NCBI GenBank assembly: GCA_046199005.1
Contig: CP176050.1
Span: 1,922,001-1,986,000 of the forward strand
Direction of reading: 5' to 3'
DNA from: Ascidiimonas sp046199005
GTDB taxonomy: Bacteria > Bacteroidota > Bacteroidia > Flavobacteriales > Flavobacteriaceae
DNA length: 64,000 nt
The notes below the pieces were generated by a model. That model saw only the letters and a list, made by a program, of their open reading frames with translations, ran no database searches and was not told where the DNA came from. This document shows, piece by piece, positions 16,105-25,570 of the stretch (position 1 is the first letter of the stretch; each line of letters starts with the position of its first letter). The position numbers and the translations under genes were made by a program.

Positions 16105-18957
16105 ATGTTAAAGAAGTATGTACTACTTTTTCAGTTTGTTGTACTTGTTACGGGCGTAGTTGCTCAACAAAAGGAAATAAATCCATTGCTCGCAGACAAT
16201 TCCCTTGATCAGCAGGCATGGGTACAGGCTCAGTACGATTCTTTAGACACAGAGGCGAAGATAGGTCAGTTATTGGCGTTTCATGTAAAAGCGAATATGT
16301 TGACTACCGAAAAAAAAGCTTTAGAAGAAAACCTTTACTTAGCCCCTGTGGGTACGGTGATTGTAGAACCTCCAAAGAACTGGTCTTCATTAGCTTCTCT
16401 AAACTCCTTAAATCAGGAATTAGCAGTTCCCTTGCTGGTAGGTACTGACACTCGTTTCTCTTATCCAGATCGTAAAGCACTTTCTGCAGTAGCAGATAAA
16501 GAATTGATTCAACAGGTAGGAGTACAAGTAGGTCAACGTTCTAAGAATATTGGTATTCACTTTAATATGACTCCTTCTGTCCCTATGCGTTCGAACGCTT
16601 CCGGTGTATTGGCAGTTGGATCTTCTGCAAAGGATATGGAACAGGCGCAATTATTAATGCAAGGGCTGCAGGCAGGAGGCGTAATGAGTTGTAGTAAACA
16701 TTATTTTGAGAAGCCTCTGGAAGAAACCACTTCGTTAGACAGTATCATGAGCGGTTTTTTTTCGGTGATGCCTCCTGAACTTTCACTGCTTCGTTATTAT
16801 ACAACATTAATAGAAGATGGTGTTTCGGCCATCACAACTTCTTATAAATCTGTTTCGTTTCCTTCTTATACCAATGATATTCCGCCTGAATTATCAGAAC
16901 GTAGGCTTCCGGGGACCCTCAGAGATAAAATAGGATTTAAAGGGCTGCTTATATCAGATGAAGTCAATGCACCTTCAGAGGCTTTGAATTTATTCCTTGC
17001 CGGTAATGATATAATTTATGTATCAAGGGGGCTCCCTATGGTTTATGAAGAATTAAAAAAAGCCTATGTATCCGGAATCATTTCGGAAGAACGATTAGCG
17101 CTATCGGTAAAAAAAATACTGATGGCCAAATATAAGGCAGGCTTGCATTTAGCAACTTCTGATGAAATAACACCCTTGCATACTTATGATGAAAATCTGC
17201 AGGATAGTTTGCTAATGGAAAACCTGGCAGCAGCTTCGGTCACGTTGCTTAAAAATAATCTTGAACTGGTGCCCGTTCGAAATTTGAATATAAAGAAAAT
17301 TGCATTCGTTCCTCTTGGAGATGGAGATTTTACACCTTTCCTGAATCGATTGAAGCTGTACGCTTCGGTAGATCTTGTAAAAGCACCACTTCTGGACGAG
17401 TTGCTGGATAAACTCTCTTCATACAATCTTGTGATTATAGGTATGCATCCTTCTGAAGAGGCTTTAAAAAGGAAAAATCAGTTTTCAGCAATAGAAAAAA
17501 CCTGGCTCTATGAAATAAGCAGAAAGTACAATGTAATTCTTAATTTGTTCACAGACCCTGCTGAGCTTTCCAGATTATCTACGGTTACAAACACAGAAAC
17601 GATACTTACAGCGTATACGAATACTCCGGTTTTTCAGGAAAAAATGGCAGAAGTTATTTTTGGAGCGATACCTACCCGAGGAAAACTTCCTATTACGATC
17701 TCTGATCAATTCATAGAGGGTACCGGCTTGCCGACAAATTCTTTATCGCGTTTATCATATGGTCTTCCAGAACAGGTGGGAATGAATTCAAGAAAATTAA
17801 AAAAAATTGACTCAGTTGTACGGCAGGCTATTGATTCGATGGTAATGCCAGGAGCACAATTACTGGTGGCTAGAAAAGGAAAGGTTTTTTACCATAAAAG
17901 CTTTGGTAATACCCGTTTTGTAAACGGAGATTCTGTGACCAACGACCATATATACGATCTCGCTTCTCTTACAAAAATCTTAGCCACATTGCCAATGGTA
18001 ATGAAATTGGAAGAAGCCGGAAAATTAGGACTGAAGAGCTCTTTAAAAGACTTTTATTCACCTTCTTTAGGCACCAACAAGGCGAATATTACGCTCTTAG
18101 AGATGCTTACCCATTACGGTCGCTTTAAACCTTGGATTCCTTTTTACCTTTATACATTAGATTCGATAACAGGTAGGCCTTCCCCGGAGTTCTATTCTAA
18201 AAAGAGAATATCGAGCTTCACTACAAAAGTGGTTGGTAATCTTTACCTGCGTTCAGATTATAAAGATTCAATACGGCAGCGTATTCTTGACACCGATCTT
18301 CGAAAACGAAAGGAATACCGTTATAGTGATCTGCCCTATTATCTTTTAAAGGAAGTGATTGAAAAATCTTATGGTTCTTCTCTTGACAAATTAACTCAGA
18401 AACAGTTATATGCCCCTCTGGGAGCTTACCATACCACTTATAACCCGTTGAACAAATTTTCAAGAACGATGTTGGTGCCTTCAGAAGATGACAACTACTT
18501 TAGACATCAGGTAATTCAGGGTTACGTGCATGATATGGGTGCTGCTATGCAAGGAGGTGTAGGAGGTCATGCAGGATTGTTCAGCAATGCAAATGATGTG
18601 GCCAAGATTATGCAAATGTATTTGTGGGATGGTTATTATGGCGGTAAACGGTATTTTAAAACGGGTACGATCGATCGGTTTAACAGGTGTTATTTTTGCG
18701 AAGATAACGTAAGAAGGGGTGTGGGGTTTGATAAACCTCAATTGGAAGAAAAAGGACCTACCTGTGGTTGTGTCTCTATGAAAAGTTTTGGACACAGTGG
18801 TTTTACAGGTACTTATACTTGGGCAGACCCGGAAAAAGAAATAGTTTACGTATTTTTATCGAACCGTACATTTCCATCCGCTTCAAACCGGAAATTAATT
18901 ACGGAAGGTACCCGTACTGTGATCCAACAAATTATTTATGATGCGATTGCCGATTAA
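16105..18957 (+). CDS. Secreted GH3-like / class C beta-lactamase-like serine hydrolase fusion
   Basis: This is a 950-residue exported protein (signal peptide KKYVLLFQFVVLVTGVVAQ). Residues about 40-360 resemble a GH3/NagZ beta-N-acetylhexosaminidase, with the nucleophile-type Asp at D285 in LLISDEVN. The loop that normally carries the catalytic His of NagZ enzymes (KHFPGHGDT type) reads SKHYFEKPLEE and seems altered, so glycosidase activity is doubtful. Residues about 590-945 form a serine beta-lactamase/esterase domain with S621-L-T-K624, a YSD motif (EYRYSDLPYYLL) and GHSG near the end, all as expected for activity. Such fusions are common in flavobacteria next to bshA. A role in peptidoglycan turnover is inferred. 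Confidence 0.87.
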   Translation: MLKKYVLLFQFVVLVTGVVAQQKEINPLLADNSLDQQAWVQAQYDSLDTEAKIGQLLAFHVKANMLTTEKKALEENLYLAPVGTVIVEPPKNWSSLASLNSLNQELAVPLLVGTDTRFSYPDRKALSAVADKELIQQVGVQVGQRSKNIGIHFNMTPSVPMRSNASGVLAVGSSAKDMEQAQLLMQGLQAGGVMSCSKHYFEKPLEETTSLDSIMSGFFSVMPPELSLLRYYTTLIEDGVSAITTSYKSVSFPSYTNDIPPELSERRLPGTLRDKIGFKGLLISDEVNAPSEALNLFLAGNDIIYVSRGLPMVYEELKKAYVSGIISEERLALSVKKILMAKYKAGLHLATSDEITPLHTYDENLQDSLLMENLAAASVTLLKNNLELVPVRNLNIKKIAFVPLGDGDFTPFLNRLKLYASVDLVKAPLLDELLDKLSSYNLVIIGMHPSEEALKRKNQFSAIEKTWLYEISRKYNVILNLFTDPAELSRLSTVTNTETILTAYTNTPVFQEKMAEVIFGAIPTRGKLPITISDQFIEGTGLPTNSLSRLSYGLPEQVGMNSRKLKKIDSVVRQAIDSMVMPGAQLLVARKGKVFYHKSFGNTRFVNGDSVTNDHIYDLASLTKILATLPMVMKLEEAGKLGLKSSLKDFYSPSLGTNKANITLLEMLTHYGRFKPWIPFYLYTLDSITGRPSPEFYSKKRISSFTTKVVGNLYLRSDYKDSIRQRILDTDLRKRKEYRYSDLPYYLLKEVIEKSYGSSLDKLTQKQLYAPLGAYHTTYNPLNKFSRTMLVPSEDDNYFRHQVIQGYVHDMGAAMQGGVGGHAGLFSNANDVAKIMQMYLWDGYYGGKRYFKTGTIDRFNRCYFCEDNVRRGVGFDKPQLEEKGPTCGCVSMKSFGHSGFTGTYTWADPEKEIVYVFLSNRTFPSASNRKLITEGTRTVIQQIIYDAIAD

Positions 18958-18993
18958 CTTTATGAAATGCCCACGAATACCGATGAATAGAAG

Positions 18994-20121
18994 ATGAAAA
19001 TAGCGATTGTATGTTACCCTACATTTGGAGGGAGTGGTGTAGTAGCAACTGAGCTTGGCATAGCATTGGCAGGCAGAGGTCATGAGATTCATTTTATAAC
19101 CTACAAGCAGCCAGTTCGGCTTGCCCTGTTAAGTGGCAATATACATTTTCATGAAGTGCATGTGCCTGAATATCCACTATTTCATTACCAACCTTACGAG
19201 CTGGCATTGTCAAGTAAGCTGGTTGATATGATAAAACTTCATAAGATTGAACTGTTACATGTGCACTATGCTATTCCACATGCATACGCGGGTTATATGG
19301 CGAAAATGATCCTTAAAGATGAGGGTATTTCCATCCCTATGGTGACTACATTACACGGTACAGACATTACCTTGGTGGGGAATCACCCTTTTTATAAGCC
19401 TGCCGTAAATTTTAGCATTAACAAATCTGATGTGGTTACTTCTGTATCTGAAAGTTTAAAGAAAGACACTATTCGCCTCTTCGATATACGCAAAGACATA
19501 CATGTAGTACCCAATTTTATTGATATCTCGAAGTATACAAATAATTTTACAGATTGTCAGCGGGAACTAATGGCTACCGAGGAAGAACGTATTATTACGC
19601 ATATAAGTAATTTTAGGCGTGTTAAGCGAATTCCCGATGTAATTGAAATATTTTATAAGATTCAGCAACAAATTCCTTCCAAACTAATAATGATAGGAGA
19701 GGGGCCAGAAAAGGAAAAGGCAGAATACCAGTGTGAACAATTGGGTATTACCCATAAAGTGTTATTCCTTGGAAATAGCCACGAGATCGACCGGATCTTA
19801 TGCTTTTCAGACCTGTTTTTACTACCCTCGGAAACCGAAAGTTTTGGACTGGCGGCTCTGGAGGCTATGATCAATAAAACACCTGTAATATCCAGTAATA
19901 CTGGCGGAATTCCTGAAGTAAATAAAAATGGGATCACCGGATTTCTTAGTGATGTAGGCAATGTGGAAGAAATGGCTAAGAATGCTGTACATATTTTAAA
20001 GGATGATAAAGTATTACAACGTTTTAAAGAAAACGCTAGAGAAGAAGCTTCAAAATTTGATATTCATTCTATAGTACCCGTCTATGAAGAAATATACAAC
20101 CGGGCTTTTTCATTAGCATAA
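18994..20121 (+). CDS. bshA: N-acetyl-alpha-D-glucosaminyl L-malate synthase BshA
   Basis: BshA is a GT4 enzyme joining GlcNAc from UDP-GlcNAc to L-malate, the first step of bacillithiol synthesis. The 375-residue protein begins with the diagnostic IVCYPTFGGSGVVATELG, contains TTLHGTDITLVG and VVPNFIDISKY, and has the donor-binding E-x7-E as ETESFGLAALEAM. Bacillithiol is the main low-molecular-weight thiol of Bacteroidota. The gene lies 36 bp after the GH3 fusion and 12 bp before a PrcB-like gene; bshB and bshC are not in the window. Confidence 0.94.
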   Translation: MKIAIVCYPTFGGSGVVATELGIALAGRGHEIHFITYKQPVRLALLSGNIHFHEVHVPEYPLFHYQPYELALSSKLVDMIKLHKIELLHVHYAIPHAYAGYMAKMILKDEGISIPMVTTLHGTDITLVGNHPFYKPAVNFSINKSDVVTSVSESLKKDTIRLFDIRKDIHVVPNFIDISKYTNNFTDCQRELMATEEERIITHISNFRRVKRIPDVIEIFYKIQQQIPSKLIMIGEGPEKEKAEYQCEQLGITHKVLFLGNSHEIDRILCFSDLFLLPSETESFGLAALEAMINKTPVISSNTGGIPEVNKNGITGFLSDVGNVEEMAKNAVHILKDDKVLQRFKENAREEASKFDIHSIVPVYEEIYNRAFSLA

Positions 20122-20133
20122 ACTTTAATAATC

Positions 20134-20580
20134 ATGAAATTTCATTTTCTTCTAAGCATTCTTTTGCTGGTATCCATCGGTCATCCTGAGGGTACTTCTT
20201 CGCAATCACCTGTCGAACTCATTTTAAAAGATACATCGGGTGGACCTCAAGATCCTCAAATTTTAGTGATTAAAGAGCAGCAAAGTCTAAAAGCGTTTTA
20301 CAGTAAGGTAAACCAAACTAGAAGACCAGGTCTGGCAATTCCCAAAGTTAATTTTAAAAATGAATTTATCATTATTCTATGCATGGGAACCAGACAGACT
20401 GCGGGATACGATATTTCGATTTCCGCTACCAAGGTGTTGAAAAACACCTTGCATATTTATGTAAAAGAAGAATATCCTGAAAATGCCAGAAACCTTGCCA
20501 AGGTACTTAACGAACCTTTCAGCATATACCGGGTAAAAGGAACTTTTAAAGATGTAATTTTTCACAAGACCGAAAATTGA
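20134..20580 (+). CDS. PrcB-like C-terminal domain protein, exported
   Basis: This 148-residue protein has a signal peptide (KFHFLLSILLLVSIGHPEG). The mature part contains the pattern typical of PrcB_C domains: NEFIIILCMGTRQTAGYDISIS followed by LHIYVKEEYPE. In Treponema the PrcB domain stabilises a chymotrypsin-like protease complex; in Bacteroidota the domain is found in small stand-alone secreted proteins of unknown role. It is the last gene of the core region; a 210-bp gap separates it from the polysaccharide locus. Confidence 0.72.
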   Translation: MKFHFLLSILLLVSIGHPEGTSSQSPVELILKDTSGGPQDPQILVIKEQQSLKAFYSKVNQTRRPGLAIPKVNFKNEFIIILCMGTRQTAGYDISISATKVLKNTLHIYVKEEYPENARNLAKVLNEPFSIYRVKGTFKDVIFHKTEN

Positions 20581-20790
20581 ACACGTCGAATCAAGGTTTA
20601 TTGTACTTATAAAGAGGTATTGCTCAATTGAAAGGGTACTTCACAACTTAAAAGAAGTATTTCAAAGATTTTTTTTGATATACAAAGGAATTTCTAGGAT
20701 ATTTACGCGCGATTGCCTAACATAATATACAGTATATAATTTACGAAACGGTATAAAAGAGGCGTAACCTTTAGTGAACAGCGTTAAGAT

Positions 20791-22224
20791 ATGTTATTCA
20801 ATTCTATTGACTTTTTCATTTTTTTACCGATAGTTTTCGTTTTATACTGGTTTGTAACGGCGAAAAATCTTCGTATTCAAAATGCGCTGATCTTAGTAGC
20901 AAGTTATATTTTTTACGGTTGGTGGGATTGGCGGTTTCTTTCCCTCATCGTATTCAGTACCGTAATTGATTACAGCATTGGTATTGCCCTTACCAGAACT
21001 ACCAAAGCCCAAAAACGTAAATTACTACTGTTCACCAGTGTTATTGTAAATCTCGGTTTCTTAGGTTTTTTCAAATATTACAATTTCTTCATTGAAAGCT
21101 TTACAGATGCATTTACTGCTTTTGGTTATAAAATTCAGCCGAACACGCTTAATATTATATTGCCAGTAGGTATTAGCTTCTATACATTTCAAACTTTGAG
21201 TTATACCATAGATGTTTACAGGGAAAAATTAATTCCTACCAAAAACTTTATTGCATTTGGTGCTTTTGTAAGCTTTTTTCCGCAATTGGTTGCTGGCCCC
21301 ATAGAACGCGCTACCAATCTACTACCTCAATTTTACGGTCCGCGTGAATTTGATCTTTATAAAGCAAAAGATGGTTTACGACAGATGTTATGGGGATTGT
21401 TCAAGAAGGTGGTAATAGCAGATAACTGTGCCAAGTATGCAAATATGATTTTCAACAATTCTGAAGATTATTCTGGTAGTACCTTACTCATGGGCGCCTT
21501 TTTCTTTGCCTTTCAGATTTACGGAGATTTCTCTGGATATTCTGATATTGCCATAGGTGTTTCCAGATTATTCGGATTTGATTTAAAAAGGAATTTTGCA
21601 TTTCCTTATTTTTCGAGAGATATAGCCGAGTTTTGGAGAAGATGGCATATATCGTTATCTACCTGGTTTAGGGACTATCTTTACATTCCATTAGGCGGAA
21701 GCAGGGGAGGCATTCGAATGAAGGTGAGAAATACGATGATCATCTTTTTAGTTTCTGGTTTTTGGCACGGCGCTAATTGGACTTTTATTATCTGGGGAGC
21801 ACTTAACGCCATTTATTTCTTACCCCTTTTATTGCTTAATAAAAATCGGGTAAATACAGACCTGGTGGCCGAGGGTAAATGGTTACCAAACGCTAGAGAG
21901 GCTTTACAAATGCTTACTACTTTTATGATCACTTTACTTGCCTGGATCTTTTTTAGAGCGAATAATGTAACACATGCATTTGACTATCTTGCAGGGATCT
22001 GGTCAGAAAGTATTCTTTCTTTTCCAAAAGTATTTCCTTCCTATCTACTCTATCTGATTCTGGGCTTTATCATAGTTGAATGGTTGGGCAGACACGGCGA
22101 ATACGCAATTGAACAGTTGGTTAAATACAGCAGAGGGCTTCGATGGATATTTTATTTCGGAATTATCATTTTGCTATTTGCATATGCTGGTGAAGAGCAG
22201 GAGTTTATTTATTTTCAGTTTTAG
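20791..22224 (+). CDS. MBOAT O-acyltransferase 1 (AlgI/DltB-like)
   Basis: This 477-residue polytopic membrane protein of the MBOAT family moves acyl groups, usually acetyl, across the membrane for addition to a surface polysaccharide. The active region reads FWRRWHISLSTWFRDYLYIPLGGSRGG and SGFWHGANWTFIIWG, the latter holding the conserved histidine. The N-terminal FNSIDFFIFLPIVFVLYW is a hallmark of bacterial members. It is followed after 3 bp by an SGNH-type partner, the first of four such pairs in the window. It is closest by eye to the MBOAT at 44935 on the other strand. The gap before it (20581-20790) contains no recognised element and only loose promoter-like sequence. Confidence 0.93.
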   Translation: MLFNSIDFFIFLPIVFVLYWFVTAKNLRIQNALILVASYIFYGWWDWRFLSLIVFSTVIDYSIGIALTRTTKAQKRKLLLFTSVIVNLGFLGFFKYYNFFIESFTDAFTAFGYKIQPNTLNIILPVGISFYTFQTLSYTIDVYREKLIPTKNFIAFGAFVSFFPQLVAGPIERATNLLPQFYGPREFDLYKAKDGLRQMLWGLFKKVVIADNCAKYANMIFNNSEDYSGSTLLMGAFFFAFQIYGDFSGYSDIAIGVSRLFGFDLKRNFAFPYFSRDIAEFWRRWHISLSTWFRDYLYIPLGGSRGGIRMKVRNTMIIFLVSGFWHGANWTFIIWGALNAIYFLPLLLLNKNRVNTDLVAEGKWLPNAREALQMLTTFMITLLAWIFFRANNVTHAFDYLAGIWSESILSFPKVFPSYLLYLILGFIIVEWLGRHGEYAIEQLVKYSRGLRWIFYFGIIILLFAYAGEEQEFIYFQF

Positions 22225-22227
22225 ACC

Positions 22228-23136
22228 ATGAAAAAGTTTCTTATAAACATACTTGCTTTTTTGATAGTAGGAATGCTACTGGGAGAAATAATTGCCAGAA
22301 CCATGTATCTTACTTCAGACATTCCCAGAAGAACCATTGATAACGACCATATACAAAAGTATTTTCCTGATCAAACAGGGTACTGGAAAGGTGGCGATCA
22401 TAGCTGGAGTATAAATAAAATGGGATGGCCCGGGGAATTACCAGATAGTTTCGATAGATTGCAATTAATCATTGGTGATTCATTTATTGAAAATTTCATG
22501 AATCCATCTCACTGCCATCAATCTGTATTTCTGAAAGAAAAAGTGCCTGCATTGAATTTTATGGAAGCTGCAAGATCTGGAGTTTCCCTAATTGAAGCCA
22601 TGGAAATTTCAAAACAACTCGACACTTTACGACCTGAGAATTATTTTATTTATGTAAAGGACGAAGATTTTATAGAAAGCATTAAAGAGATCAAGTCACT
22701 AAAAGATATCACACAGGTATCATTAACAGATAAGAAGGTAGTACCTGGTGAAATGAAGGCACCCGGTTTAAAGCTGGTCTTATACAACTGGAAATTTTTG
22801 TACTATCTCTATAATCGCTTTCCTCTCTCGCGGGCTGGGAACGCAGAAGAACCTATTAAACAAAAAGAAACAGCTAGCTCATTAAATGATCAAATACCCA
22901 AACTTTTAAAATTTATCAGTGACCAATACGATATCACTAATAAAGTACTTGTTTTTATGCCCGGAACAGATCCTTCAATTATTGAAGCGTCTAAAAAAGC
23001 TGGTTTTAAAACCATTGAGTTAGATGATACAGGAGACAAAAATTGGTCTTTTGAATATGATAGTCATTGGACGTGCTACGGACATGAAAGAGCAGCGGAT
23101 CAAGTTGCAAACATATTGAACAAATCTATTCATTAA
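22228..23136 (+). CDS. Membrane-anchored SGNH-like partner of MBOAT 1
   Basis: This 302-residue protein has one N-terminal transmembrane anchor (FLINILAFLIVGMLLGEII) and a periplasmic SGNH/AlgX-like domain. The block I nucleophile is S85 in IIGDSFIENF and the C-terminal dyad is D278-S-H280-W. These are the catalytic features of AlgJ/AlgX-type O-acetyltransferases, which take acetyl from the MBOAT side and place it on the polymer. Start and spacing (3 bp after the MBOAT stop) indicate translational coupling. Overall similarity to named families is weak, so the assignment rests on motifs, topology and position. Confidence 0.72.
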   Translation: MKKFLINILAFLIVGMLLGEIIARTMYLTSDIPRRTIDNDHIQKYFPDQTGYWKGGDHSWSINKMGWPGELPDSFDRLQLIIGDSFIENFMNPSHCHQSVFLKEKVPALNFMEAARSGVSLIEAMEISKQLDTLRPENYFIYVKDEDFIESIKEIKSLKDITQVSLTDKKVVPGEMKAPGLKLVLYNWKFLYYLYNRFPLSRAGNAEEPIKQKETASSLNDQIPKLLKFISDQYDITNKVLVFMPGTDPSIIEASKKAGFKTIELDDTGDKNWSFEYDSHWTCYGHERAADQVANILNKSIH

Positions 23137-23153
23137 TAATTTCGAGCTAAACC

Positions 23154-24605
23154 ATGCTTTTTAACTCCGTTGAATTTTTTATTTTCCTTCCAATAGTATT
23201 TCTGCTTTATTGGTTTGTTTTCAACAATCATTTAAGAGCACAGAACGTTCTCATCTTGATCGCCAGTTACTTTTTTTACGGATGGTGGGATTGGCGCTTT
23301 CTGTTTTTAATCTTTTTGAGTACGGTAGTTGATTACCTGATAGGTCTGAAAATTTTCAAGAGTGATAAGAAATCGGTAAGAAAGCGATGGTTGTCGATAA
23401 GTGTTATATTTAATGTAGGGCTGCTTGGTTTTTTCAAGTATTTCAATTTTTTTGTAGATTCCTGGATCGATATGTTGAATGCACTGGGAATGCAAACCGG
23501 AAGCACCTGGACGCTTCAGGTTATTCTCCCCGTAGGTATATCTTTCTATACCTTTCAAACAATGTCATATTCCTTTGATATCTACTACAAGAAATTAGAA
23601 CCTACAAAAGACTTTATCTCGTTTGCGGCTTTTGTTGGTTTCTTTCCACAGTTGGTAGCCGGACCCATTGAACGAGCTTCAAATTTACTATCTCAGATCA
23701 CCAACAGGAGACATTTTAATTATGAGCAAACAGTATCAGGTTTAAAGCTGATTTTATGGGGACTGTTTAAGAAATTAGTGATCGCAGATGGCATTGCGCC
23801 TATAGTAGACGATGTTTTTGCAAACTATAGTACGTATCCTGCCTCAACCTTAATTCTAGGCGTAACCTTATTTAGTTTTCAGGTATATGGGGATTTCAGC
23901 GGATACTCTGATATTGCTATTGGAACCGCAAAACTTTTTGGTGTAGAGCTAATGTCTAATTTTAAGTTTCCGAATTTTGCCAGAAACGTAGCGGAGTACT
24001 GGCAACGCTGGCATGTGTCGTTATCTACCTGGTTTAGACATTACCTTTACATTCCTTTAGGCGGATCAAGGGTGAGCAAATTAAAATCAGTTAGGAATAT
24101 TATAATTATATTTTTAGTTTCAGGTTTCTGGCATGGTGCCAATTGGACCTTTATTTTTTGGGGTGGTATTCATGCGCTTTTTTACATTCCGGTTTTCTTA
24201 ATGGGAAGAAATCGTATTTATATGGGAAATACTGTAGCAGAAAACCGTTGGTTGCCTTCGTTGACAGAAGTATTTCAAATGCTTTTGACTTTTGCGATAG
24301 TTACATTTTCTAGGGTATTTTTTAGATCTGCATCCCTTACAGATTCTTTTGGTTTTTTAAATCAGATATTTTCTGATTTCAGATACGAAGCTTATGAGCA
24401 TCCTATGGGTTATAGAATGATCGATTATTATATTTTAATAGTACTATTTTTAGTTTACGAGTTCAGGATTCGAAGAGATGAACGCTCTCCCTTTAAATTC
24501 AAATCCAGGGTCGTAAGATTTATTATTTATTCTATCGTAATTCTATTAATTTTAATGTTTTATGATAGCAGTATTGATCGTTCGTTCATTTATTTTCAAT
24601 TTTAA
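23154..24605 (+). CDS. MBOAT O-acyltransferase 2
   Basis: This 483-residue MBOAT protein has FNSVEFFIFLPIVFLLYW at its start, YWQRWHVSLSTWFRHYLYIPLGGSR in the active region and SGFWHGANWTFIFWGG around the conserved His. Compared with MBOAT 1 it has YWQRWHVS and RHYLY substitutions and a different C-terminal third, so it is not a recent copy. It is 17 bp after the first SGNH gene and 5 bp before the second, indicating a four-gene operon from 20791 to 25558 carrying two complete acylation modules. Confidence 0.93.
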   Translation: MLFNSVEFFIFLPIVFLLYWFVFNNHLRAQNVLILIASYFFYGWWDWRFLFLIFLSTVVDYLIGLKIFKSDKKSVRKRWLSISVIFNVGLLGFFKYFNFFVDSWIDMLNALGMQTGSTWTLQVILPVGISFYTFQTMSYSFDIYYKKLEPTKDFISFAAFVGFFPQLVAGPIERASNLLSQITNRRHFNYEQTVSGLKLILWGLFKKLVIADGIAPIVDDVFANYSTYPASTLILGVTLFSFQVYGDFSGYSDIAIGTAKLFGVELMSNFKFPNFARNVAEYWQRWHVSLSTWFRHYLYIPLGGSRVSKLKSVRNIIIIFLVSGFWHGANWTFIFWGGIHALFYIPVFLMGRNRIYMGNTVAENRWLPSLTEVFQMLLTFAIVTFSRVFFRSASLTDSFGFLNQIFSDFRYEAYEHPMGYRMIDYYILIVLFLVYEFRIRRDERSPFKFKSRVVRFIIYSIVILLILMFYDSSIDRSFIYFQF

Positions 24606-24610
24606 CAGAT

Positions 24611-25558
24611 ATGAGAAAGTTGTTTTTTAAATGTATTCTTTACGCATTTCTCATGCTTCTGGCATTGGAACTTTGGGTGCGTGCTTTGCATCTTAGCAAA
24701 GACAATCCAGTACGTTTTATAGATAATAAAAAAGTAGAGAAGTGGCAACCAAACCAACAGGGGCATTCAGTTACCGGTAATCGTCGGCAAAATTTCTCAG
24801 AATATTACATCAATAGTTCAGGATTTAATTCCTACCGCGAGTTCAAGCCTACCCTTGAAAAAGAAGAGATCGCGCTGGTGGGTGATTCATTTATTGAAGG
24901 ATTTCATCAAAATTACTACAATTCTACCGGTAAGAAAATTGAAAAAATGTTGCCGGATATAGAAGTATATGAATATGGGTACGCGGGTTATGACATGGCA
25001 GATCAGTTACATTTGATCAATGCTTATAAAGATCAATTCGATTTGATAGACCATGTCATTCTGGGAATTAAGTTTAGCAACGATTTGGGTAGGGGGACTT
25101 ACGCGCCTATTGCTGCCCGCATGAAATTTGAACAACCGATGTACAGGTTATTGCGCAAAAGTAAATTACTTGTTTATGTGCAAAATATTGGAGCCTTAGA
25201 TCCGATTAAAAACTTACTGACGTCTGTATTAAGTTGGAACTCAAACAAGAAAAGCAATCAGGAAATGACTCAGGAAGCGGAATTAGTCCAGGATAGTATT
25301 TATTTGTCTAATCTTAAAAGTCTTATCGCGACTTATGGGTTTGACAAAGATCGATTTTCTTTTTTATTAGATTCCCGTAATACCAGTCCGTTATTTTTAG
25401 ATTTCCTCCGGGAGGAAAATATTAACTACATTGATTTCGCTAGTGAATTTGAAAAGGCGAAAAGGCCTACTACTTTAATTTATGATAAACACTGGAATAA
25501 TTATGGAAGGGAATTAGTTGCCAAAGCGATTGTAGATTATATGAAATCACAAGAATAG
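24611..25558 (+). CDS. Membrane-anchored SGNH-like partner of MBOAT 2
   Basis: This 315-residue protein has an N-terminal anchor (FFKCILYAFLMLLALELWV) and an SGNH-like domain with S93 in LVGDSFIEGF and the C-terminal D292-K-H294-W. It shares the GDSFIE block and DxHW dyad with the SGNH gene at 22228, so these two are paralogues. A periplasmic O-acetyltransferase role is inferred from pairing with the MBOAT. The stop lies 12 bp from the end of the convergent ATP-grasp gene, with no obvious hairpin between them. Confidence 0.72.
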   Translation: MRKLFFKCILYAFLMLLALELWVRALHLSKDNPVRFIDNKKVEKWQPNQQGHSVTGNRRQNFSEYYINSSGFNSYREFKPTLEKEEIALVGDSFIEGFHQNYYNSTGKKIEKMLPDIEVYEYGYAGYDMADQLHLINAYKDQFDLIDHVILGIKFSNDLGRGTYAPIAARMKFEQPMYRLLRKSKLLVYVQNIGALDPIKNLLTSVLSWNSNKKSNQEMTQEAELVQDSIYLSNLKSLIATYGFDKDRFSFLLDSRNTSPLFLDFLREENINYIDFASEFEKAKRPTTLIYDKHWNNYGRELVAKAIVDYMKSQE

Positions 25559-25570
25559 AGCTAATGCTAC

